A DNA stretch of 64,000 nucleotides from Microbacterium luteolum (GTDB taxonomy: Bacteria; Actinomycetota; Actinomycetes; Actinomycetales; Microbacteriaceae). Shown one piece after another: positions 8,304-15,690 of this stretch. Position numbers and translations under genes: made by a program. The notes below the pieces were generated by a model. That model made no database searches. It worked only from the letters and a program-made list of their open reading frames with translations, and was not told where the DNA came from. Each line of letters starts with the position of its first letter. The first letter of the stretch is position 1. The stretch covers positions 2,454,950 through 2,518,949 of the forward strand of contig NZ_BAAAUN010000001.1 in NCBI RefSeq assembly GCF_039533965.1. Direction: 5' to 3'.

Positions 8304-9263
8304 TCAGATGCGCAGCACGATCTTGCCGAGGTGATGCCCCGCCAGCATCCGATGCGCCTCCCTCACCTGATCGAGGTCGAAGCGGTGCGCGAGGTGCAGT
8401 CGAAGAGCGCCTGATTCGACGGCCTCGCTCACCCGCCGCAGGGCAGCCTGCCTCCGATCGCCGTCGTAGTACTGCACCCGAGCATCGTCGACGGCGGGAT
8501 CGAGGCGCACGCCGTGCGGCACCGCCACCCTGCCCGACGGCTTCACGCCGCGCAATGCGGCGAGCGCACCCGCTCCGCCGGCGGTGATCAGAGCAGCGTC
8601 GGCGCCGTCCGGTGCGAAGTTCCGGACGGCCGCTTCGATGTCGTCGACGCGTCCGTCGAACGCGAGGTCGGCACCCAGTTCGCGACTCAGCTCGATGCCG
8701 TCATGCCCCGACGCGACCGCGATCGTCCGCGCGCCTCGGAGTCGCGCGAACTGGAGGGCGAGGTGGCCGATGCCGCCGCTGGCGCCGAACACGATCACGG
8801 TCGACCCCTCGGCGGGGTTCAGGAGATCCACGCCGCTCTGCGCGGTGACCGCGTCCCATGCGAGGGCGCCCGCCTCTTCGATGGGCAGGCCGGCGGGGAC
8901 GGGAGACACATGGGCTTCCGGCACCACCGCGAACCGGGCGTAGAAGCCGCCTCGAGGCACGGGCGTCGAAGCCGCGTAGACCCGATCGCCGGGCACGAAG
9001 TCCTGCACCGCGTCCCCGACCTGCGCCACGACCCCCGCGCCGTCCCACCCGAGGACGTACGGGAAGGCGGATGCGACACCGAACACGCCGTCGTAGCCGC
9101 CCTCGCGCTCCGTCGCGTCCCAGGAGCCCACGCCAGCGGCCTGGACTTCGATGAGGACGTCGTGATCTCCGACCTGCGGCACGGCGATGCTGCGCAGGTG
9201 CAGTTCCTCGATTCCACCGAAGCGGTCCAACACGACCGCCTGCATCTGCTCCGCCTTCGTCAT
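8304..9263 (-). CDS. Zinc-independent MDR-type quinone reductase / NADPH oxidoreductase
   Basis: This 319-residue medium-chain dehydrogenase/reductase of the quinone oxidoreductase type reduces small electrophiles with NAD(P)H. The nucleotide motif is GASGGIGHLALQFA at about residues 144-157. The catalytic zinc cysteines of alcohol dehydrogenases are absent. ATG 9263 is preferred over an upstream TTG at 9290, because the TTG lies in the -10 box of the promoter read here. It is divergent from a MarR gene across two palindromes, which suggests a regulated detoxification response to quinone or aldehyde stress. Confidence 0.85.
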   Translation of the reverse strand: MTKAEQMQAVVLDRFGGIEELHLRSIAVPQVGDHDVLIEVQAAGVGSWDATEREGGYDGVFGVASAFPYVLGWDGAGVVAQVGDAVQDFVPGDRVYAASTPVPRGGFYARFAVVPEAHVSPVPAGLPIEEAGALAWDAVTAQSGVDLLNPAEGSTVIVFGASGGIGHLALQFARLRGARTIAVASGHDGIELSRELGADLAFDGRVDDIEAAVRNFAPDGADAALITAGGAGALAALRGVKPSGRVAVPHGVRLDPAVDDARVQYYDGDRRQAALRRVSEAVESGALRLHLAHRFDLDQVREAHRMLAGHHLGKIVLRI

Positions 9264-9277
9264 GACGACCCCAATCC

Positions 9278-9338
9278 TTGAGTTGCTCAATTAAATCCAC
9301 AATTCCTTGAGACAGTCAAGGACTCTCTTCGGTACACT
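9278..9338. promoter_or_regulatory. Divergent promoters with two MarR-type palindromes
   Basis: Two palindromes share the half-site TTGA(G): TTGAGTTGCTCAA (9278-9290) and TCCTTGAGACAGTCAAGGA (9304-9322, seven-base arms, five-base centre). For the reductase, minus-strand TTGACT (9314-9319) and TTTAAT (9290-9295) are 18 bases apart. For the MarR gene, a -10 TACACT lies at 9333-9338. Both palindromes overlap promoter elements, so binding should repress both directions. Confidence 0.75.
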
Positions 9339-9344
9339 CGGGTC

Positions 9345-9767
9345 ATGGCTCTTCCGAGCGGCCCGACAGCCCCCTCCTCCACCGCCGAGGCGGTGCTCTT
9401 CGAGCTGGTCGACGATTACGACCGCGCCTACGAGTCCGCTGCGGAACAGCTCTCGCTCACCGCCGCACAGGCCTGCGTGCTCGGCCGGTTGCACGAGCGC
9501 CGAGGGATGGGCTCGCTGGCCGAGGAACTCGGATGCGACGCCTCCAACATCACGCAGCTCGTGTCCCGACTCGAGGCAGTCGGGCTCGTGACACGCGAGC
9601 CAGATCCGTCCGACCGCCGAGCTCGTCTCGTCAAGCGCACGAGACGCGGTCACGCGGTCAACAGGCGGTTCGAGGAGGCGTTCGCCTTCGGGCGCACCGC
9701 CGTGAGCCGCTTGACGGATGCGGAGCAGCAGCAGCTCACCTTCCTCCTGAAGAAGGCCCTCGGGTGA
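9345..9767 (+). CDS. MarR-family regulator
   Basis: This 140-residue winged-helix dimer has the MarR core LAEELGCDASNITQLVSRLEAVGLVTREP and the wing DPSDRRARLVKRT. It is transcribed away from the quinone reductase and likely controls both promoters through the palindromes at 9278-9322. No obvious redox Cys pair is seen: two Cys occur, one near residue 44 and one in GCDAS near 65. Its stop overlaps the next gene by four bases (GTGA). Confidence 0.9.
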   Translation: MALPSGPTAPSSTAEAVLFELVDDYDRAYESAAEQLSLTAAQACVLGRLHERRGMGSLAEELGCDASNITQLVSRLEAVGLVTREPDPSDRRARLVKRTRRGHAVNRRFEEAFAFGRTAVSRLTDAEQQQLTFLLKKALG

Positions 9768-10453
9768 GCGGGTCGCCGCACCGGCTGCCACCAGGACAGC
9801 GTGCCGTCGTCGGATTTCCCCGGTTCGGCATCGACCTCCACGCGCCCCCACCGGTGACGGCATCCGAGATCTCCATCGTCGTCGGCGGCGACGTGGCCGA
9901 GGCGCTCGTCATCTCCGACGCTCTCCTGGGATCCTTGCCCCGCACGGCGGTCGACGCCGACCTCCACTGCGTCGCCGGCTGGTCGGCGACGGACCTGAGG
10001 TGGGAGGGGTGGCGCTTCGACGACGTACTGAACCGGCTCATCCTGCCTCAGACGCTCGAGGGCGAACGCATCGCCTTCCTCGTGTTCATCGGAGCGGACG
10101 GCTACCGCTCGATCGTGACCCGGGAGGATGCTGTCCGCGCGAACGTGCTCCTCGCCGACCGGCTCGACGGCGAACCGCTCACGCCGGAGCACGGCGCGCC
10201 GATCCGGCTGGTGAGCCCCGATCAGTACGGCTACATCAACACGAAGCACCTGACGCGCATCGAGCTGCATGTCGAGCAACCCGAGCCGATCTTCCATCCG
10301 CGACGCAGCGTGCAGCGCGCGCTCCGCGCAGTGCATCCGCACGACCGGGCTCGCGTCTGGCAGGAGGAGCGGCACCGGTACCTCCCCTCATGGCTCACGC
10401 GGCCGCTGTACCGGCTCGTCGTGCGGCTGCCTGCTCCGCGAGCCGATCACTAG
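9764..10453 (+). CDS. Small sulfite-oxidase-fold (molybdopterin-binding domain) protein
   Basis: This 229-residue protein has the oxidoreductase molybdopterin-binding fold. Cys69 in HCVAGWSATDLRWEGWRFDDVL (residues 68-89) is at the place of the Cys that binds molybdenum in sulfite oxidase/YedY proteins, and a typical later segment reads LVSPDQYGYINTKHL. It lacks a Tat signal, a heme domain and the dimerisation domain, so it is a single-domain form. The GTG start overlaps marR by four bases, so it belongs to the MarR operon. The substrate is unknown; a role in reducing oxidised sulfur or reactive compounds would fit the neighbours. Confidence 0.75.
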   Translation: MSGSPHRLPPGQRAVVGFPRFGIDLHAPPPVTASEISIVVGGDVAEALVISDALLGSLPRTAVDADLHCVAGWSATDLRWEGWRFDDVLNRLILPQTLEGERIAFLVFIGADGYRSIVTREDAVRANVLLADRLDGEPLTPEHGAPIRLVSPDQYGYINTKHLTRIELHVEQPEPIFHPRRSVQRALRAVHPHDRARVWQEERHRYLPSWLTRPLYRLVVRLPAPRADH

Positions 10454-10517
10454 GGGGCGACGATCATGGCGATCGCGGACGGGAAGCGACCTGGGGAGGG
10501 GCTGCGGAAGTCCGGAA

Positions 10518-11099
10518 TCAGATCGTGTCGTCAGCTGCGATCAGATCGATCTGCCAGAACCGGCCGTCCGGATCCTTCTCGTCGTGCGCCTCGTCCGCGG
10601 CGGACGCCGCCTCGTCGAAGACCCGCACGAGGGCGGAGAACTCCGCGTCTGTGAGCCGGATGGTCCGCTGTTGGAAGAGGGCGTGGATCTCGGTCGAACG
10701 CCCCTCGAAGTACTCCGGCGACCACGCGATCACACGCTGCACGAGGTCCTGATGCTCGGAAGCGATGGCCCGGAGGACGGCGCCGCCGAGTTCCGCGTCG
10801 GCGACGGGGTGCTCGGGATCACCGACGCTCATCGCACCCTTGACGTGCGTCCACACCCGGTCGCGTCGGTCCCGTGCACGGTCCGGCGCCTCGACGATCA
10901 GACCGGCGTCGGCAAGGGTGCGCAGGTGGAAGCTCGCACTGTTCGGAGCGACGTCGAGCTCGGTGGCGATGTCGGCGGCGCGCAGGTACTCCCGCCGCGC
11001 GAACAGTCGCAGGATCTGCCGTCGGAGCGGATGCGTGTAGGCCTTCAGCATCGCCGAAGTCATCCACACCGGATCCTTCTCCGCGTCGACGCCCGCCAT
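10518..11099 (-). CDS. ArsR-type helix-turn-helix regulator
   Basis: This is a 193-residue regulator. The winged helix at about residues 13-85 contains AYTHPLRRQILRLFARRE and ELDVAPNSASFHLRTLADAGLI, typical of ArsR/HTH_20 proteins. The remaining 100 residues are helical and carry no metal-binding Cys motif. A start at 11099 is used; an in-frame ATG at 11111 is an alternative. It is divergent from an MFS transporter with a 12-bp-arm palindrome between them, so it most likely represses that transporter and itself. Confidence 0.85.
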   Translation of the reverse strand: MAGVDAEKDPVWMTSAMLKAYTHPLRRQILRLFARREYLRAADIATELDVAPNSASFHLRTLADAGLIVEAPDRARDRRDRVWTHVKGAMSVGDPEHPVADAELGGAVLRAIASEHQDLVQRVIAWSPEYFEGRSTEIHALFQQRTIRLTDAEFSALVRVFDEAASAADEAHDEKDPDGRFWQIDLIAADDTI

Positions 11100-11121
11100 G
11101 GGCACGAGCATACCCGCACCC

Positions 11122-11168
11122 GGAGTTGCGCAATGATACTTGCGCAACTCCGCTTGCGCATTTACGAT
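11122..11168 (+). promoter_or_regulatory. MFS promoter with long palindromic operator
   Basis: A perfect inverted repeat GGAGTTGCGCAA (11122-11133), six bases TGATAC, TTGCGCAACTCC (11140-11151) sits between the divergent arsR and MFS genes. The right arm contains -35 TTGCGC (11140-11145); -10 TACGAT (11163-11168) follows after 17 bases. A third half-site CTTGCGCA (11153-11160) lies in the spacer. On the other strand the spacer includes a possible -10 TATCAT for arsR. Confidence 0.8.
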
Positions 11169-11174
11169 CAGAGC

Positions 11175-12470
11175 ATGACGAGCCTCCGCGCACCGCACCG
11201 ACTGTGGCGGAATACCCGCTATCTCACCTGGCTCGTCAGCGACACGAGCCGAGGGCTCGCCGCGACGCTGTTCTCCTTCGCGATCCCGCTGCTCGCACTC
11301 ATCATCACGAACGACCCCGCCCAGGCCGGCGTCATCGGCGGCGCGGGGATGGTCGCCCGTCTGCTGACGACCCTGGCCGGTGGGATCCTCGCCGACCGTC
11401 ACGGGCGCATCCGTCTCATGCTGATCGGTTCGCTGCTCGGCATCCTGCTGGCGGGAGCATTCACGCTGCTCGCCATCGGCGACGCCCTCACCTTCGGCTC
11501 GCTGCTCACCATCGAAATCCTCCTGGCGGCCCGCAGCGGACTTTTCGACGTCGCCGGAGAGAGCGCGATCAAGGAGATCGTCCCGGACGAGGCGATGGGG
11601 CGGGCGCAAGCGGCGAATCAGGGGCGGGATGCTGCGTTGCAGCTCGCCGGCGGACCGATCGGCGGCCTGCTGCTCGGTGTCGGCGGGTGGCTGGTCGGCG
11701 TCGCCATGACGTTGTGCCACGCGATCGCCGCCGTGTCGGCCTGGGCGCTCGGACGCGAGGCTCGGCACGCAGGGATCGTCGACGCGGGAGCGGAGGCGGA
11801 ACCCGCACTGCCGGCGCGCGCGAAGCCGAACGCCTGGGCGGAGCTGCGCGAGGGTTTCGTCTGGTTGTTCTCACGCCCCGACCTCGGCGGGGTGCTACTG
11901 ATCATCACGGTCATCAACCTGGGCTTCAATGCCGCGATCACCACCGTCATGTACGGACTGCAGCAGGACGGATACTCGACGTTGCTGATCGGCACGCTGG
12001 GCGCCGGGGTCGGCGCCGTCATGCTGGTCGGTGCCGTCGTGGCCCCCTTGCTCGTGCCGCGCTTCAGCGCGGGGCTCATCACCGTCGTCGGGCTCTCCGG
12101 CGCCACCGTCGGCGCCGTCGCCCTCTCGATGGTCACCGAACCCTGGGCGATCGTCCTGGTGCTGGGGGCATCGGTATTCCTGCTCCCCGCGCTCAACGCG
12201 TCGATGATGGGCTACTTCATGGTCGCGACTCCGACCGAGCTTCTCGGCCGGGCGAACAGCGCCGCCGGCGTGCTCGGCATGGGCGCCCTGCCGCTCGCGC
12301 CGCTCATCGCCGGGTTCGGTCTCACCTGGGTCGGGCGGGAGTGGACGCTGCTGGCGTGCGCCGGGCTCTGCCTGATCGCTGTCGCCCTCGCCCTCGGCAA
12401 CCGCGCGCTCCGTGCACTGCCCGTCGAGTCGCAGTGGGCCGCGCACGCGAAACAGTACGAATCGGCCTGA
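11175..12470 (+). CDS. MFS transporter, probable drug/solute exporter
   Basis: This 431-residue protein has about twelve membrane segments. Motif A-like GGILADRHGRIRL is near residue 71, between helices 2 and 3. The N-terminus WRNTRYLTWLVSDTSRGLAATLFSFAIPLLAL is common in actinobacterial MFS efflux proteins with an ArsR-type partner. It is expressed from its own promoter under the palindrome at 11122-11151. Export of a toxic small molecule is a likely role, not demonstrated. It ends just before the convergent SCO4848-like gene. Confidence 0.85.
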   Translation: MTSLRAPHRLWRNTRYLTWLVSDTSRGLAATLFSFAIPLLALIITNDPAQAGVIGGAGMVARLLTTLAGGILADRHGRIRLMLIGSLLGILLAGAFTLLAIGDALTFGSLLTIEILLAARSGLFDVAGESAIKEIVPDEAMGRAQAANQGRDAALQLAGGPIGGLLLGVGGWLVGVAMTLCHAIAAVSAWALGREARHAGIVDAGAEAEPALPARAKPNAWAELREGFVWLFSRPDLGGVLLIITVINLGFNAAITTVMYGLQQDGYSTLLIGTLGAGVGAVMLVGAVVAPLLVPRFSAGLITVVGLSGATVGAVALSMVTEPWAIVLVLGASVFLLPALNASMMGYFMVATPTELLGRANSAAGVLGMGALPLAPLIAGFGLTWVGREWTLLACAGLCLIAVALALGNRALRALPVESQWAAHAKQYESA

Positions 12471-12476
12471 TCGGCG

Positions 12477-12737
12477 TCAGATGGCGCCGGTGAGCGCCGC
12501 GATCCCGAGGAGCACCGAGACCAGCGCGAGCACGAGGGCGATCGAGATGAGCACGACATGCACGGTGAGGAACGTCGTCGCCTTGCCGTTCTCGTCGCGC
12601 GCACGCGGATCCCTTGCGACCCGCTTGTAGAACTGCGGCCACACGATCGCGTTGAAGGCGGCGTTGAGGAAGAGCACGATGGCGAGGGGGATCACTCCTC
12701 CACCGTAGCGACTGCGGGAATTCTTGGACGCGGACAT
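12477..12737 (-). CDS. SCO4848-family small membrane protein
   Basis: This is an 86-residue protein with two hydrophobic helices (VIPLAIVLFLNAAFNAIVWPQF and VLISIALVLALVSVLLGIAAL) linked by a charged loop. It matches the small actinobacterial membrane family named after Streptomyces SCO4848. Its function is unknown. It is divergent from the sigma-factor gene and convergent with the MFS gene, with only six bases to the MFS stop. Confidence 0.75.
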   Translation of the reverse strand: MSASKNSRSRYGGGVIPLAIVLFLNAAFNAIVWPQFYKRVARDPRARDENGKATTFLTVHVVLISIALVLALVSVLLGIAALTGAI

Positions 12738-12780
12738 GTATCAGGATGCTCTTGCCGTGCTCCTGGTAGGTGTGATCACA

Positions 12781-13416
12781 ATGGGCTTCATGATCGACGG
12801 TGCACCCGGCGCCGCTCTCGATCCTGCTTCGGGCGGTGGCCCTGCGCGCTGGCAGCGAGCCGCGGACCTGTTCGACGCATGGCGCGAGGGCGACGGTCAC
12901 GCGATGGACGAGCTCGTGCGTCTGATGACGCCCGTGCTCTGGCACGTCGTGCGCGCCTACGGCCTCGAGCGCACCCTCGCCGAAGACGCCGTGCAGACGA
13001 CGTGGCTGCAGCTCGTGCGCGGGCACGGCTCGATCGCAGACCCGCGGGCCGTGTCGGCCTGGCTCACCACCACCGCGCGACGCGAAGCCTGGAAGGTGGG
13101 CAAGGCGAACGGCCGCGTGGACACGACGGATGCCGACGACCTCGACGCCCTGCTCCCCGAGCAGGTCTCCGCCGAGGAGCACGCGACCATCGGCGACGAG
13201 AACCGCCGGCTCTGGTCGGCGGTGCGACGACTCGCCGAACGCTGCCAGCGCCTGCTGCGCGTGATCGCGTTCGAGGAGCGGCCCGACTACGCACGGATCG
13301 CCGCTGACCTCGGAATGCCGGTCGGCAGCATCGGACCGACCCGCAACCGCTGCCTCGCCAAGCTGCGCGCCCTCTTGGACGCGCCGCCCGCGCCGAAGAC
13401 GGGAGGACTCTCATGA
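12781..13416 (+). CDS. ECF-like sigma-70 family RNA polymerase sigma factor
   Basis: This protein of about 211 residues has sigma regions 2 (about 24-95; LVRLMTPVLWHVVRAYGLERTLAEDAVQTTWLQL) and 4 (about 145-205; RLLRVIAFEERPDYARIAADLGMPVGSIGPTRNRCLAKLRALL), and no region 3, as in ECF sigma factors. The ATG at 12781 is used; ATG 12790 is an alternative, and neither has a clear ribosome site. It overlaps the next gene by four bases and heads the subtilase/CHAT cassette. No classical anti-sigma gene (zinc ASD) is adjacent; the beta-sandwich protein next door takes that position. Confidence 0.88.
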   Translation: MGFMIDGAPGAALDPASGGGPARWQRAADLFDAWREGDGHAMDELVRLMTPVLWHVVRAYGLERTLAEDAVQTTWLQLVRGHGSIADPRAVSAWLTTTARREAWKVGKANGRVDTTDADDLDALLPEQVSAEEHATIGDENRRLWSAVRRLAERCQRLLRVIAFEERPDYARIAADLGMPVGSIGPTRNRCLAKLRALLDAPPAPKTGGLS

Positions 13417-13868
13417 GCGACCACGAGGACGCCGAGGTCTTCGCCCGACTGCGCACGCTCTGGCGCGAGGTCGACCCGGTGCCCGCCGACCTGATCGACC
13501 GCATGGTGGCGGCGGTCGCCGCCGACGGCCTCACGCGCGAGTACGCCCTGCTCACCCTGGTCGAGGGAGAGCTCGGCGCGGTGCGCGGCGAGGCGGATGC
13601 CCTCACGCTGCAGTTCAGCGACGGCACCACCAGCATCCTGCTGCACGTCACGACCACGGCCACTGGCCGACGGAGGGTCGACGGGTGGGTCGACACGGCC
13701 ACGGCCGAGATCGTGCTGACCCAGGGGGAGAGATCGGCGACGACGTCTCCGGCCGAGACCGGGCGCTTCGTCTTCGACGAGGTGCCGGCCGGCCTCACCC
13801 GCGTGCGACTGACGACGGGCGACGGCGACGCGACGCGCACGCTGTCGACCCCGCAGTTCGAGCTGTGA
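13413..13868 (+). CDS. Small protein with C-terminal carboxypeptidase-regulatory-like beta-sandwich
   Basis: This is a 151-residue cytoplasmic protein with no signal or membrane helix. The first 45 residues are helical (FARLRTLWREVDPVPADLIDRMVAAVAA). The C-terminal half alternates beta strands with Gly/Thr turns (DGWVDTATAEIVL, GRFVFDEVPAGLTRVRL), like a CarboxypepD_reg-like domain. It is translationally coupled to the sigma factor (ATGA). Its place makes it a candidate sigma-binding regulator or a substrate of the adjacent protease; both ideas are inference. Confidence 0.7.
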   Translation: MSDHEDAEVFARLRTLWREVDPVPADLIDRMVAAVAADGLTREYALLTLVEGELGAVRGEADALTLQFSDGTTSILLHVTTTATGRRRVDGWVDTATAEIVLTQGERSATTSPAETGRFVFDEVPAGLTRVRLTTGDGDATRTLSTPQFEL

Positions 13869-13925
13869 CGCCGGGCGCTGCCCGTCGATGACACCGCGGG
13901 GAGACCCGCACGGAGAGGATGATCC

Positions 13926-15485
13926 ATGGAGCAGCCCAAGGGATGGAGCTGGCAGGACCGCGCGGAGGGTTCGATCCGCCGTGGCACGGCTCTGGATCCG
14001 AGTCTCGAGCCGGTCGACGGCATCCGCGCCTTCCCGACCGCGTACCTGCCGCAACGGCTGCTGATCACCCGGACCGACGACGATCACGAGGAGTACGACC
14101 AGGAGGTGCGCACTCTCCGCGATGCCGCCGACACCTTCGGCTGGCAGCTCGTGATCGAAGGCGAGTCCCGACGAGCACGCACGCTCGCCGCCGGCGTGCC
14201 CGGATTCCTGCGCGCGTACCTGACGACGCCCGATGAGCCCGCCCGCGGCGAATCACCGGTCGCCCCTGATGCCTGGCGGGTGCTGCAGCGGGCGCGGCGC
14301 ATGTCGCGCTCGACGATGCCGCGCACGAGCCTCGAGCACGTGCTGTCGATCGATCCGGTCGGACTCAATCCGTTCACCCGCACGAACCCGTTCACCCGGA
14401 CGAACCCCTTCACCCGCACCAACCCGATCCGCGGGGCCGGAGCGGGCGGCAGCGATGACTACCTCGAGCCCGGCCGCGGCGCCAGGCAGCCGGTCAGCTG
14501 GCTGGGCCCTGAGCCGCAGCGCGGACCCGATCCGAAGCGCGGGCGGCGACCTGTCGTCGCGGTGCTCGACACCGGCTGCGGCGAGCACGCCTGGCTGCCC
14601 GCCGACATCGTCACCCGTCACGTCGAGCTCGACGGCGTGCCGGTGGGGCTCACTGACGAGGCCGATCCCGAGCGGTATCCCGATCTGTACGGTCAGCTCG
14701 ACGGCGAGATCGATGCGGTCGCCGGGCACGGCACCTTCATCGCCGGCATCGTGCGGCAGGCGGCGCCGGATGCCGACATCCTCTCGGTGCGCGTCGCCGG
14801 AGCACTCGGCGTGATCGACGAGAGTGCACTGCTGGAGACGGTCGCCCAGGTCGTCGAGCTGCTGCGCCGGCATCGCGAGGATCCGCGCACCGGCTTCCCG
14901 ATCGACGTGCTGAACCTCTCGCTCGGCTACTACCACGAGACACCGACCGACGGACTGTTCAGCATGACGCTGTTCGCGCTGCTGGCGAAGGCGCGCGAGC
15001 TCGGCTGCGTGGTCGTGTGCTCGGCCGGCAACGACGCGATCGATCGTCCGTCGTTCCCTGCCTCGCTCTGGCCGTGGCCGGGATCGGACAACGGCATCCG
15101 TCCTGACTCCGCCGCACCGCACGTGTCGGTCGGCGCGCTCAACCCGTCCGCGCAGTCGGTCGCGCTCTTCTCCAATGTCGGCCCGTGGGTGCAGACCTAT
15201 GCGCCGGGGGCGGCCGTGGTGAGCACGTCGCCCGCCTTCATCGGCGGCGAGCAGGCGACATCGCGGGCGGACTTCGACGGCCTCCGCCGCGAGACCCTGG
15301 ATCCGGACGACTACCGCGGCGGGTTCGCGGTGTGGAGCGGCACCTCGTTCGCGGCGCCCTACGTCGCCGGGCGCATCGCGGCCGAGCTCGGCACCGTGCC
15401 GGTCGGAGGAGCGAAGACGGATGCCGCCGCCGCAGCCGTGGCCGCCGTGTTGAAGACCCTGCCCGCCCCAGGGGATCGGGGCTGA
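13926..15485 (+). CDS. Cytoplasmic S8 (subtilisin-like) serine protease of the CHAT cassette
   Basis: This is a 519-residue subtilase. The triad is complete: Asp215 (VAVLDTG), His268 (GHGTFIAG) and Ser474 (SGTSFAAPYVAG), with the oxyanion Asn369 in SAGND. There is no signal peptide or membrane anchor, which is unusual because most subtilases are secreted. An N-terminal region of about 140 residues could be a propeptide or recruitment domain. It is joined by three tandem NPFTRT repeats (148-165) and a Gly/Pro linker to the protease. GAGAGG precedes the ATG. It lies between the beta-sandwich gene and the TPR-CHAT gene, so a proteolytic cascade is plausible. Confidence 0.92.
   Translation: MEQPKGWSWQDRAEGSIRRGTALDPSLEPVDGIRAFPTAYLPQRLLITRTDDDHEEYDQEVRTLRDAADTFGWQLVIEGESRRARTLAAGVPGFLRAYLTTPDEPARGESPVAPDAWRVLQRARRMSRSTMPRTSLEHVLSIDPVGLNPFTRTNPFTRTNPFTRTNPIRGAGAGGSDDYLEPGRGARQPVSWLGPEPQRGPDPKRGRRPVVAVLDTGCGEHAWLPADIVTRHVELDGVPVGLTDEADPERYPDLYGQLDGEIDAVAGHGTFIAGIVRQAAPDADILSVRVAGALGVIDESALLETVAQVVELLRRHREDPRTGFPIDVLNLSLGYYHETPTDGLFSMTLFALLAKARELGCVVVCSAGNDAIDRPSFPASLWPWPGSDNGIRPDSAAPHVSVGALNPSAQSVALFSNVGPWVQTYAPGAAVVSTSPAFIGGEQATSRADFDGLRRETLDPDDYRGGFAVWSGTSFAAPYVAGRIAAELGTVPVGGAKTDAAAAAVAAVLKTLPAPGDRG
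14367..14420 (+). repeat. Three 18-bp tandem repeats coding NPFTRT in the subtilase linker
   Basis: Three consecutive units each encode Asn-Pro-Phe-Thr-Arg-Thr (residues 148-165), with a fourth partial unit NPIR. Silent differences between copies show that the peptide rather than the DNA is conserved. They separate the N-terminal region from the catalytic domain and include repeated Arg-Thr bonds. Confidence 0.85.
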
Positions 15486-15690
15486 CGCCGCGGCATCCGT
15501 TCTTCTCGGCGTCGGCCGCCCGCTCGAATTCACCCGTCGGCCGAGATGACAGTCGCAGGTCGAAACGGGCCGAATGGACCTGCATCCGTGATCTCGACCT
15601 GCATCCGGACAGCGCGCACCGAGGAGAAGACCGACGGATGCCGGGTGTCGCACTCTTCCGCGGAACCTCGGCGCACGGCATCCTGGACGG
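15486..15690. other. Intergenic spacer with dispersed repeat element between subtilase and CHAT genes
   Basis: This 205-base gap has no ORF. It includes ACCTGCATCCGTGATCTCGA plus CCTGC (15578-15602), a 25-base word found again in inverse orientation at 42420-42444, and a second ACCTGCATCCGGA copy that starts directly at its end. Whether a separate promoter for the CHAT gene lies here is unclear; none is obvious. Confidence 0.6.

Noticed and set aside
9264-9290. TTG at 9290 as start of the quinone reductase
   Set aside because: It overlaps the predicted -10 and the palindrome; ATG 9263 gives a normal N-terminus.
14367-14420. Short tandem repeat as a CRISPR array
   Set aside because: Units are 18 bases without spacers and encode a regular peptide repeat inside an intact gene.
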